DNA from: Macrotrachela quadricornifera
Lineage: Eukaryota > Rotifera > Eurotatoria > Philodinida > Philodinidae
DNA: 64,000 nucleotides
Reading direction: 5' to 3'
Assembly (NCBI GenBank): GCA_022393335.1
Contig: JAJEKB010021337.1
Coordinates: forward strand, 2,112,179 to 2,176,178
Every line of letters starts with the position of its first letter. The stretch's first letter is position 1. A program made the translations under genes and the position numbers. Positions 33,169 to 43,411 of the stretch are shown in pieces. The notes beneath the pieces were generated by a model. It saw only the letters and a list, made by a program, of their open reading frames with translations, searched no databases and was not told where the DNA came from.

Positions 33169-33170
33169 TA

Positions 33171-34728
33171 CGTAGGATATCTTAGGTCAGGATTCGAATT
33201 TTTCTTGAAAATATTCGTTCTAAACAACTTTCCAACTCAGTTGAACAATTTTCCAAGTAGAACTCGATGAGCTTTATCGATTCCATACCTTAGTCATGAA
33301 TCGGTCTAGAAAAAGAAATAACGATTTGATCATTGATACTGTTTTATGTTATTTTTTGATAATGTATATTATAGTGGAACAATATAAATTAGAAACTGCG
33401 ATCAGATATTAGTGAAATGAATGATACCACGAATCAGTAATCCTCTACGTCATTTATTTTGGAATCATAACTAAATTTAATTGTATCTGAGAACAATAAG
33501 AAAAAGTGATGTTAATGTTCGGTATATTTATTATTTTGTAAGCTTTTAAGTTTCTGAGCATTTATATTTCCATTAATGCTTGATCTACAGCGATCGCTTT
33601 TATCTTTTTGATATATACGACAGTTTTTATTAGACGCTCATAAAAGTTATACTATGATGTAATTGATAGTGACAGTGGCATTTGGCTCTTTAACAATATC
33701 CAGAAAACAATACTCTCAGATCAGTTCTGCTCCTTCACACGAGTTTATTGAAACAATAACAGTCAACGAACCATCGATCGGGCGCATTTCATGCAATAAA
33801 ATTCTTACAGGTACAGATTTTCCAGTAACCGATTTATGTAGTACAGCACAGCGACTTATGATAAAATCAACTTTTCAATCAAGTATTCGACAGTTTACTC
33901 ACTTTATTCTACCAATTAAAAATTTGTCTAAAATACTTTTCTCGAGCTATCGATTACAATTAGAAATAATAATAAAAGATACGAAACCAACACTCCTGCC
34001 AATTGAATAAGCATACATGCATTTTATACATGACCATGCCATACACGTATTGGCACACATCTTCATCATCATATTATTTGCTTTCGCTACTTTCATCCTA
34101 TCTTTGAGAAAAAAGTCGAACAGAGAAATCAAAAGAGATTCTAAATTTGTATATGACATATTTTCTCGTTATATACTATTTTGTAATAAAAGTTTCCATT
34201 ATATGTTCCGTTTTCTCCTCAATTATAATCTATCAATAAAATAAATCATACTGTTTCAAATATAACCGACATCACATGACTATTCAAAATGTAGCGCTTT
34301 AAATCAATCAACCATCATTTCATTTGAAAGATAAAAAATTCCGTTCATCTTATCATTAACAAAACATAAAAGAAAAAATCATTCTCAAGTTTATCTGTCT
34401 TCATCGAAAACACTTATGTCATCATGGACAATTTAGAATCGAATGACTAAAACATAAAGCTGAGGTGCTTTGACGTGATTAACTGGGAAACTTCTTTGAT
34501 TGGGTTGGAAAGCACTCATAGACAAATCCTAACCCCGTAATAAAATAATTGATGAAAAAAAAATTATTTCATATTTTATATGATAAAGTTTTTGGAAAGT
34601 AACAAGTAAGGTATGGAATCGATACAGCTCATCGAGTTCTACTTGGAAAGTTGTTCAACTGAGTTGGAAAGTTCTTTCGAACGAGTATTTTTAAGAAAAA
34701 ATCGAATTCTAACCTAAGATATCCTACG
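33171..34728. mobile_element. Long-TIR element, 1558 bp, ~125-bp arms
   Basis: The left end CGTAGGATATCTTAGG is mirrored by the complement CCTAAGATATCCTACG at the right. The arms (33171-33300 and 34605-34728) share an AACTTTCCAACTCAGTTGAA block. The left flank is TA (33169-33170), the right flank TG (34729-34730), i.e. a possible TA duplication with one change. Inside on the plus strand are two neighbouring open stretches (33663-34010 without an early ATG, and 34017-34244 with a membrane-like N-terminus), neither recognised; they may be cargo exons or chance. Confidence 0.65.
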
Positions 34729-34739
34729 TGAATAATCAA

Positions 34740-34945
34740 ATTATCTCATTGCATTATTAGAGAACAAATAAAGTTTGAGTTAGAAATCGAAAGAATTAAA
34801 GTGGGTCAACAACCACAAGTTCAAAAAAGAGATCTATGCTACTTTAGATGCAAGATTAAAATTTATTACTGCTTCTTATAATTTCGAATCTGTTGATGAT
34901 TATTTAGCTTGTGTAGTTACTAATGTAAAACTGAACTGTTAAACA
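34740..34945 (+). pseudogene. Coding-like remnant, about 65 codons
   Basis: Immediately right of the previous element, two adjacent frames give a protein-like charged stretch (EQIKFELEIERIKVGQQPQV) and then, after a 1-base shift, KEIYATLDARLKFITASYNF and DDYLACVVTN before a stop. The composition is that of a real coding exon rather than of the surrounding AT-rich spacer. No family recognised. It may be the stump of a gene broken by the 33171-34728 element. Confidence 0.35.
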
Positions 34946-35696
34946 GACCTTTCTTCTGTTGAATATTTTTAATATTATATAAATTCATGGTATAAAACAT
35001 TATAAATGAAATCTAAGCTTTTTTCGAATATTTTGAACTTTGAGATGAAATGAGTGGGGACGAAATGAACGGCCACCTTTGGGCCTATTATGTCAATAAA
35101 TCAGTGTCGCGTCTGTATTTTTTGTTTTCTTTGCTGAATTTGCAGCTATCTGCTTGATGTTACAAGTATAATATTTAACTTATTATGCTTCACTCAATTT
35201 ATTTTATTTTGATGCCCTTGACAATCGAAATAAAATAAAGAAAAAGGAAAGAAAAGAAAAGAGAATAGTTGACACACATCATCTATACACACTTCCTCAC
35301 TGAGTTGGCCAGCTAAATTGAAATGTCTATATGAAGAATGAAACAAGACGACTTTTTTCGTTATATTATTACATCTTATAATTAAGTGTTTTATTTTAAG
35401 TCTCTTTCGGAGTTAGTTTTTTTTATTGCATACTTTCTTTTAATTACATCATTATTCTATGTAACATGCTTTATTTTATTAAACTCTTTCCACAGTCATT
35501 TTGATTCCTGGTTTTTTTGAGTTGTTAAGTGTAGACATAGCTAATAGTAGTTAGATGTCAATGTATGTAGATAATTAGACAGATGTACATCGATGGAAAG
35601 AAATCTTGCAAAGAACGCGTTCTTAAAAACCGCGGTTTTTTGCAAAATTATTTTTCGTGGGTTGACTTAAACAGTTAAATCATTAATTTATTAGTA

Positions 35697-36120
35697 ATGA
35701 GCGACCATTTATCTACCGGTGATCGATGGCGAATTATTTCGTTGCATTTTGATCAAGGTACGACTCCGGATCAAACGGTATATATTATTAATTGTTCATG
35801 ACGAACTGTTTTTAATATTTTATGATTATTTCGTGAAACAAATAATGTTATCGAACGAGAAGGATGTGATTGTACTTTATTAAACCAATGAAAAACGAAT
35901 TTGGAACAGCACAAGTAAGACGTTGAGTAGAAAATGATAGAGAATCTAAAGCTCTATCAGAATATATCATTACTTTTTCCAAAAGATCATTCTATAATGA
36001 TAAAAAATTTAAAAACTATTTTTGATGACAAGGAAAAAATCAGGTCTCAGGGAATCTGGATATGAGAGTGCCTTTATTGTGCTCAAATTATTTTTCAATC
36101 AATAAATGCAACAAAATAAG
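35697..36120 (+). pseudogene. Transposase remnant (Tc1/IS630-like N-terminal HTH)
   Basis: Starts with ATG at 35697 and reads GDRWRIISLHFDQGTTPDQT, then INCS-RTVFNIL and LFRETNNVIEREG with interrupting stops. This is the helix-turn-helix DNA-binding part of Tc1/IS630-type transposases. The remainder is degraded by stops and shifts and the catalytic domain is not recognisable. A mobile-element end-like word (TACAGGATGATAGAAAACTC) follows at 36126. Confidence 0.55.
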
Positions 36121-36129
36121 TGAATATAC

Positions 36130-37520
36130 AGGATGATAGAAAACTCCATGAACTTCCAGAATATGTAATTGGTTTTAAATAAATGTCTTTTTATAGTGAA
36201 AATAAATGAGAAATATAGAGTACAACTATTTTTTGGTGCGAGGAGGAATAGAAAATAATTCAGACACTTCTGTTAGATTAACTAAAAATTGACACTTTAA
36301 TGATGAAAAACAGACTTAAAATAAGCTCCTTTATCGGCGCGCTCTCTCAATCACAATACGTTTGATAAATCTAAAGCCCTCGCTAGTCATACTACCAGAG
36401 TTTCCTCATACAAGAAATGATCGTCAGTCTCTCGAAATTTTTTTTTTCTTCATATAGTCAACGATGATAATAAATATAATCGATGTACGAACGATAGCTT
36501 ATTGTATTTATTTTCTTTCTGTACAGTTTTATCGGGTAATGGTCAAATATATAGACACTGTTCTGTTGCTTAGTAAGAATATACTATATGACCGATTCGA
36601 TGAAGAAGAATTCACTTTTTAAATAGTGAACTAAAGGTTACTACTTATCATCGATAACGATTGACCGTAAGTGTTTACCTTTTCATACATGAACATATGG
36701 GTGATCTACCACATCTGACAATGAATCTAATTGAAACTAACAGTTTCATTGATTTTTCTATCGAAGCCAATACATTAGTGAAAATGATTGGTCTTTGTGT
36801 TAATATGCTAAAAAAGTATTTTATCCACATAATTAATTGCTTCAGATTGATCTCGTACTTTAAAATAAATAAATTTCTTAAGATGTTTTCATTTACTTGA
36901 GTAAATTTCTACAATTTATCCTTGATAAAAATGAGATGTTTAATTAATCTCACGTGTTATGATATGTAGTTATTGATCCAATATCCACTATACTTCTTTT
37001 TCTGATCATTAGCAATTTCTAGAACTCTTTTGTTGATAGAAGTATGGAAAAGAGATGTACTCATTCACTTCATTATATAAGTGTCTAAACATGCTCTCTT
37101 TTAATGGTACCTTCGCATATGCATCAGCGCTCAAATAAGCACAAATAATGTATTTTTTTTCTAGAAAAACCATAAAAAAATGAGTACATGCATATGTTTT
37201 CTATATGGAGATGTATTTCGACGTTTTTATCAACTTCTTGCGTTTGACTGACGAGGTTTCATTAGTTGCATTTATCATCATAAGACATTGGAGATCTATT
37301 TGCAACGTCAATAGGTAGATAACATATATATATATATAGATAATCGAAAGTAAAGTGTTAGAAAAGACAAAGTAAGGTGAGTATATTGACTGATGAAATA
37401 AGATGACTGTATTATTTTTTATATATTGCTAAGATTATAAGCATCTCAAACATAATTTTTATCATTGCCACATGCTTCAGTTTTATAAGACTGATTGAAA
37501 ATGAATTCTGTTTATTTAGA
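36130..37520. other. AT-rich region upstream of the GH31 gene
   Basis: No supported gene. It presumably contains the promoter of the downstream GH31 gene. A TATATATATATA run is at about 37325-37338. Acceptor-like TTTATTTAG (ending 37519) and TTGTCAG (ending 37534) precede the start codon and could serve spliced-leader addition. Confidence 0.4.
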
Positions 37521-37549
37521 AAGATCAATTGTCAGTATTGATAGAAATT

Positions 37550-39625
37550 ATGTTGAAATATTCTGGTGAATATCTTATTTTACTTATCATTTATTTGATT
37601 AATTCTAACAATGCATCATCATGTATATTTACCCGATATATATATTCAAATGGTTTAAACCAACAATTACAAGTTGAATCATGGGGTTCAGATAGTATTC
37701 GAATACGTTTAACTCCAGATGTAATTATTCAAACTCCAGATTATCAAGCTTTACTACCAGAACAACCAATTTTTAATGAAGAAGCCTGTCAACAACCAGA
37801 TGCAAATACATTTATTCATGGAAATATTAAATTTAATATAAGTGATGATAATGAAAAATGGTTAATTCAACGTCAATCAGATGGTTTAATTCTTATTGAA
37901 ACCGAATCAATTAAATTTTTTCCATATAAATATCCAACTTCTATTTATTCACCAATATATACACTTTATAATATATCATTAATGTATAATCATATATCAA
38001 ATGGATATTTATATGGTTTAGGTGAACATCATTATGTTAATAATCTAACATTAGCATATCATAATTTTCATTTACCATTTGTTTTTTCTTCAACTGCTCC
38101 AACAAATGGTGATATAACAATTCCATGGTATATTCATACATCAGCATTTGGATTTCTTTGGAATCAACCAGGTTATGGTTCATTTAATGTTGAAAATGAT
38201 AAAAAAATCATATGGACTGCAAATGCTACACATCAACTTGATATATGGATAACAACAATTCCCAAAGAAGAAAATCTTTCTTCATTATTTTATCCAATTC
38301 TTATGAAAAATTATGTTAATGTTGTTGGTCATCCAAATTCATTACCAAAATTTGCTTCAGGTTTTTGGCAAAGTAAAAATCGTTATCGTAGTCAAAGTGA
38401 ATTTTTAGATGTTGCAAAAGGTTATTATGATCGTCAGATTCCGTTAAGTATTATTGTTATTGATTGGTTTCATTGGACAAAACTTGGTGAATGGAAATTT
38501 AATAGTACATGTTGGCCAGATATTCCACAAATGATTAATCAATTAAAATCATATGGAATGAATTTAATGGTATCTGTTTGGCCACACATCGAAGAAGATT
38601 CAGAAAATTTTATTTTTATGAATACAACAGGTTTATTAACTCATGATGCAAATGGAAATGCATTTCCAAGTACAACTAATAATCTTTATATTCCTGATCA
38701 ATTTAATCCAATTACAAGACAATTTATTTGGGATAAAGTTAAAAAAAATTATTATGATTATGGAATAAAAATTTATTGGTTAGATGCTGATGAACCAGAA
38801 AGAGGTCGACCTGGTTTACAATGGTGGTATGGAAGACATGATGAAGAAATTGCAATGGTATGGGCAAGAGAACATCAAAGAACATTTTGGGATGGATTAA
38901 AAGATCAAAATGAAAATGATATTATTATGCTTAGTAGACAAGCATGGATAGGTAGCCATAGAATCAATGCAGCTGTATGGAGTGGTGATATTGATTCATC
39001 ATGGGAAGAATTATTAAAACAGATAAAAGTAGCACAAAATGTTGCTTTATCTGGTATTTATTGGTGGACAACTGATATTGGAGGTTATCGTTATGCTGGT
39101 TTAGATGATAATCAATTTCAAGAATTAATATTACGATGGTTTCAATTTGGTGCATTTTGTCCATTATTTCGTTTACACGGTGAACGTTATCCACCATTAC
39201 CAGATAATGAATGTGGTTTTTCTGGTGGACATAATGAAGTCTGGTTATTTAAATATAGTGAACAAATTATTAATATAATTCGATTACGAGAATCTTTACG
39301 TGATTATATTGAATATCATTTAAATATTTCTAATCAAAATGGAACACCAATTTTACGACCAATGTTTTATGATTTTAATAATGATTTAGAATGTTATCAA
39401 TCTGAAGATCAATATATGTTTGGAACAGATTATTTAGTTGCTCCTGTTTATACATATCAAGCAACATCACGTTCGGTTTATTTACCTAAAATTGATCAAT
39501 ACAATTCAGTTTGGCAACATTATTATACAAAAGTATTTTATGAAGGTGGACAACGTTATAATATTTCGACTACTTTAAATGATTTTCCTCTTTTTCAAAA
39601 AATTCAAGCGATTTGGACTTATTAA
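37550..39625 (+). CDS. Secreted glycoside hydrolase family 31 (alpha-glucosidase/alpha-xylosidase type)
   Basis: A 691-residue single-exon protein starting at ATG 37550; a frame extension upstream begins with TTG and is not used. Residues 1-23 form a hydrophobic signal peptide, so it should be secreted or lysosomal. An N-terminal GH31 beta-sandwich is followed by the catalytic barrel. The nucleophile motif WLDADEPE gives Asp412, and WSGDIDSSWE gives acid/base Asp480; their 68-residue spacing fits GH31. Other family marks are IPLSIIVIDWFHWTK, WKFNSTCWPD, GIYWWTTDIGGY and FRLHGER. GH31 enzymes hydrolyse alpha-linked glucosides or xylosides with retention; the substrate here cannot be told. The motif style (FGFLWNQPGYG, VIDWFHW) is closer to bacterial and fungal members than to animal lysosomal alpha-glucosidase. 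With no introns, this makes it a candidate horizontally acquired gene. Codons are extremely A/T-ending, so it has adapted to host composition. The gene appears intact. Confidence 0.95.
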   Translation: MLKYSGEYLILLIIYLINSNNASSCIFTRYIYSNGLNQQLQVESWGSDSIRIRLTPDVIIQTPDYQALLPEQPIFNEEACQQPDANTFIHGNIKFNISDDNEKWLIQRQSDGLILIETESIKFFPYKYPTSIYSPIYTLYNISLMYNHISNGYLYGLGEHHYVNNLTLAYHNFHLPFVFSSTAPTNGDITIPWYIHTSAFGFLWNQPGYGSFNVENDKKIIWTANATHQLDIWITTIPKEENLSSLFYPILMKNYVNVVGHPNSLPKFASGFWQSKNRYRSQSEFLDVAKGYYDRQIPLSIIVIDWFHWTKLGEWKFNSTCWPDIPQMINQLKSYGMNLMVSVWPHIEEDSENFIFMNTTGLLTHDANGNAFPSTTNNLYIPDQFNPITRQFIWDKVKKNYYDYGIKIYWLDADEPERGRPGLQWWYGRHDEEIAMVWAREHQRTFWDGLKDQNENDIIMLSRQAWIGSHRINAAVWSGDIDSSWEELLKQIKVAQNVALSGIYWWTTDIGGYRYAGLDDNQFQELILRWFQFGAFCPLFRLHGERYPPLPDNECGFSGGHNEVWLFKYSEQIINIIRLRESLRDYIEYHLNISNQNGTPILRPMFYDFNNDLECYQSEDQYMFGTDYLVAPVYTYQATSRSVYLPKIDQYNSVWQHYYTKVFYEGGQRYNISTTLNDFPLFQKIQAIWTY

Positions 39626-39669
39626 TCATCATTCTCATTCTTAATGCTCTAATTTACTTTTCTATATTA

Positions 39670-39675
39670 AATAAA
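39670..39675 (+). terminator. Polyadenylation signal AATAAA of the GH31 gene
   Basis: AATAAA 45 nt after the GH31 stop codon, in a T/A-rich context. The spacing is suitable for 3' end formation. Confidence 0.55.
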
Positions 39676-39699
39676 ATCTAAAATTATTAAAATCGTTGA

Positions 39700-40926
39700 T
39701 TTCTCTTTGTTGTGATATATGAACAATGAAATAAAATACAGTTGATGTGTAAAGGAGGGGAGTGAGTTTATACTATTTATCTAGGATTGTAGTTTTCCTA
39801 TACTAGTAATTTTCCTATTGATTTAACCATATAAATACTAGATGATATATAAGACATAAAAAATACACTCTAATACTTGGCTTGCATACCTTCGATCTCT
39901 ATTCTTTCAAGAAATGTCGTCACCATTTTTTCTACATAAGTAGCCCTTACTATATCCTTCAAAAATGCCCGAACATTAGCCTCTCGAATATATGGTTTCT
40001 AGATTTTCCTAATACCACACTGGTCCTCATAGTTCACTTATATAAGATTTCAGAAGGGAATTCAGTTCGATGTCCATTACTGGAAGACATTCTACTCCCA
40101 TTTTTTTTTCATTTTTATTTCTACTATGATTTTAAAAAATAGCGAAGACGATCTTTTATATTCTTTTAGAATAACGTAAACTTCAACGGTACATAAATAA
40201 TTTGAAACGTTTTTGTTTTCGTTCTAAAGAATTCTAGTAAATTTTTTGTTTAATGGCACTTAACATATGAATGTATAAAAGTGATTGATTATCGAAGTAC
40301 TATGTATCTGTAATATAACAAAACTATTTATGAAATTGAAGTTTGAAAAATATTATTTTTATGAATTATGATCAATAATCGTTTATAATGTAGACATTTG
40401 AAATACGATAACAGAAAAGCTCAATACATGTTATTAGATAGAAACGGTTTGTTGGTGTAAGTGGCCTCTATATTACTCAAAGTCTTGCTAGTGCATCGTT
40501 TTAATGTGTATTCGTGGCGGAGAACAGATAATGTGTAAAGGAATACATGGATGTGTATAAATGAATAGCCATTTACACGAATAAATAGTCGTCCCGTGGA
40601 TGGTAAAAAAATGTCTTTGTATGATCTTCACCTTCAGTCAAATCATAATAGTAGTATGTACGTCATCTAACCCTAGATTTTGTGTAATCACCATATATAC
40701 TCGATATCTTTGTGTGTTTGTACTATGTTTACCAGGCCTTTGTAATCACTCTCTCTTTGTTTTGTGATATGCATCTCTCCTCTGTATTAATGCATTCATT
40801 TACCGCTCCGGAGCATAAATAGACCAGCTTTAGTCAAAATAAAGCATGTGATAACCAACTCTATTCCTTACATGATATAAAATATCTTTGCGTTATTTTT
40901 GAAATTGATTTCATCATTTGTGAAAT
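39700..40926. other. Intergenic spacer, nothing recognised
   Basis: AT-rich with no supported coding region; the ~86-codon frame near 39882 lacks a proper start and any similarity. Confidence 0.5.
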
Positions 40927-41769
40927 ATGGATCCAAAAAGAAATTGTATGTGTTGTGATAAATGACTTATTAGAAATAGTAAACGTCCTGTTACTATGAA
41001 TTCGCTGCAAATTTTCGTCAATACTCGGGTCTATCCTTCTCAATTGCCAAATGAAGGCTTTACTTGTGATAAATGTCGATGGTTGTACAAGCAATCGGTT
41101 GAAAAATATAGCTTTGTGCTTGTTCACATAGTATGTCTTCAGTTTTTTGCGTTTTTTGGACATCTTCCCCCTTCGTTATCACTTATCATATTGTAAGTCC
41201 TCAAAAAATCCTCTGGTTCTCATTATTTGAATGCCCGCTCCCCTGGTAATGTCATAATATGTGAGCAATCTCTTTTATGAAATGTTCTCTAATGCTAATG
41301 GTTTACAAGAAAAGGACAGTAATACAATTGATAAAAAGTATGATGAAAGAAAGAATGGAAATATTTCAAATATTGAATATGTAAGATAGTTATGTCTATA
41401 TTCATATATTCAAATATTATTTTCCTTCTTACGGTGATCAAATAACGGATGATAAAGAATCCGATAAAAACGATTTAAATGTGGATTTTATTGATAAATA
41501 TGTAATATATTAAAAAGTTGATATATATTAAAAGCTTTTCTCATCAGAATGATGAATTAATGGATGATAATGAATCTACTGGTAGTAATTTTGATGGTTG
41601 ATATATTGATTTTAACAGCAAACATGTAATATCATTAAACGTTTATATATTTTCAAAGCTTTGTTTCTTAAGATGACGAAATAATAGATGATAATGCATC
41701 TTATGGAAATGGTTCAACTGATCGCGATACAGGTTCCGATGACGAATATGTAAGATAATCATTTATATA

Positions 41770-41960
41770 CATAGATATATGACTAAGGATACAACAAATC
41801 CAAAGCTTTGGGGTTTGTTAGGAAAGATTTGGATTTGGACTTAGTTTCTATGATTGGATTTGGATATCAGGTATTTGGAATGTATTTGGATTTGATATCT
41901 GATGTTTGGATTTGGGTTTGGATTTGGACATCAGATATTTGGATTGAATGTGAATTTGAT
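41770..41960. repeat. GGATTTGGATTT simple repeat
   Basis: Degenerate TTTGGATTTGGA/GATATCTGATGTTTGG copies over about 190 bp, ending at the TA of the next element. Confidence 0.65.
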
Positions 41961-41964
41961 CTTA

Positions 41965-42945
41965 CTTAGGGCGATCCAAAAGTAGTGGCGAAGGTACTTT
42001 TTTTTTCTTATACAAAGCTTAAAGAAGTTTTCCTTTTTTATGAAAAGATAGAGCGTCTTCTGCTCTATTTTTCTATGCTATGGGAACATCGTTCAACTAA
42101 GATCATAATAAGAAAATTTCTACAAGAGCTATTTTTGTTGAAACTCGCTGGTACCATTAGATTATAATGGGTGTAACACTTTTGCATTTCACTTTATTAT
42201 CATTTAACATGTTATATTAAAAACACAAAATATATCACAAGATGTGGCGTAGAAAGCTCTTCAGTCTATATAGAACTGCCTATTTCGTAATTGTACGTTT
42301 TCGTTTTCAAAATGGATAAAACTTCGAGCTATCAAATTCTGACGTCGAGAAAACAAGATTATTTTTTCAGTAAAAGGGGATTCGTTTTTTTTTATTTCAT
42401 TTTTTTGTTACATGGTATGTTTTATTTTAAAACAAAATACACCACAAGATGCAGTGTGAAAAGCTCTACAATTTACAAAGACTTATTACGAAAAGATGAG
42501 CCGGAAAAAACCGAAGTCTTTTTTTATCAAAAAACAATCTCGTTTTCGCAACGCCGAAATTTGGTAGCTCAGAGTTTTGGCCATTTTGAAAATAAAAAGT
42601 GCAGCTACGTAATAAGTGCTTCATAAAGATTGTAGAACTTTTCACGCTGTATCTTATGATGTATTCTACTTTTTTAATATAACATATTAAGTGACATTAA
42701 AATGAAATGTAAAAGTATAACATTTTTTTATATCACACTCCATATGATCTAAATGCTACCAGCTAGTTCTCAACAAAAACTGTTCTTATAGAAATTTTCT
42801 TATTATGATCTTAGTTGAACAATGATCCAATAGCATAGAAAAATAGAAGAGAAGACGCTCTATCTTTTCATAAAAAAGGAAAACTTCTTTAAGCTTTGTA
42901 TAAGAAAAGCAAGTACTTCCGCCACTACTTTTGGATCACTCTAAG
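41965..42945. mobile_element. TA-flanked long-TIR element with nested inverted module
   Basis: The left end CTTAGGGCGATCCAAAAGTA is mirrored on the right (inward CTTAGAGTGATCCAAAAGTA). TA lies at 41963-41964 and 42946-42947. The arms are about 190 bp (41965-42155 and 42755-42945). Inside is a second inverted pair (about 42208-42275 and 42630-42700) sharing a CACAAGATG-GGCGT/CAGCGTGAAA module with element 30958-31942, suggesting a nested insertion or a common core. No transposase. Confidence 0.8.
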
Positions 42946-42949
42946 TAAT

Positions 42950-43140
42950 TTTTTCATTCTTTTCTTAGTACTGATGAGCAGACCCAAGTCGAAACCACCC
43001 CATCGGATCCTATAGGATCCGACAAAATCCGGTGCTATCTGACAGTCGGATTCGACAGTGTACCGATGGTCGGAAACCGATGAAATCCTTTGATTTTCGA
43101 TAATACTAATATTGATTGGCGCGACATCTCCATAATTCAT
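42950..43140. repeat. CGGATCC/GTCGGA-rich partial element
   Basis: Short block with CATCGGATCC-TATAGGATCCGA and CGGTGCTATC-GACAGTCGGA words, like the GC-rich subterminal zones of the CCCAGGTC or hAT-like elements. Ends not found. Confidence 0.35.
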
Positions 43141-43411
43141 TTCTCATTCGTGAGGTGAACCTTAACGCGTATAGTGCAACGATGTAAGATCTTTGTGCAT
43201 TGTTTTCATTTTTATTATCCAAAACATAGATCTTTCTTATAAATAGATCACAGAAAAATATCGATTTACTATCTTGTTGATTTTATATTTTCTGGATTTT
43301 TTTAGATGGATATTGATCTAAAAGATGCTCTTGAATTGGCCAGCCAGAATCATCAACTTTGTTTAAAAAAGAAAAAGAAAAGTCTCGCCAATCTCGTTTA
43401 TATTATGAAGC

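Larger units (their letters stand above)
40927..43410 (+). pseudogene. Broken gene: zinc-ribbon-like first exon and tandem acidic mini-exons
   Basis: The ATG at 40927 opens a Cys-rich exon (NCMCCDK, then FTCDKCRWLYKQS) with two CxxC pairs, a possible zinc ribbon. An in-frame TGA at 40963-40965 separates the pairs, and a GTATGT donor follows at 41131. Farther on, three similar acidic mini-exons about 170 bp apart end in AAATAT or GAATAT before GTAATA/GTAAGA donors (about 41433-41500, 41550-41632 and 41675-41750). They read like GDQITDDKESD, NDELMDDNEST and DDEIIDDNAS, and the second has a stop. A last open piece follows an acceptor at 43305 (MDIDLKDALELASQN) and runs into the palindrome at 43412. 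Element 41965-42945 sits between the last mini-exon and this piece. Family not recognised. I read it as a decaying gene, though use of a later ATG (40996) and splicing around the lesions cannot be excluded. Confidence 0.45.

Noticed and set aside
37529..37549. Upstream extension of the GH31 frame by seven codons
   Set aside because: It starts with TTG; the ATG at 37550 directly precedes a good signal peptide and follows acceptor-like sequence.
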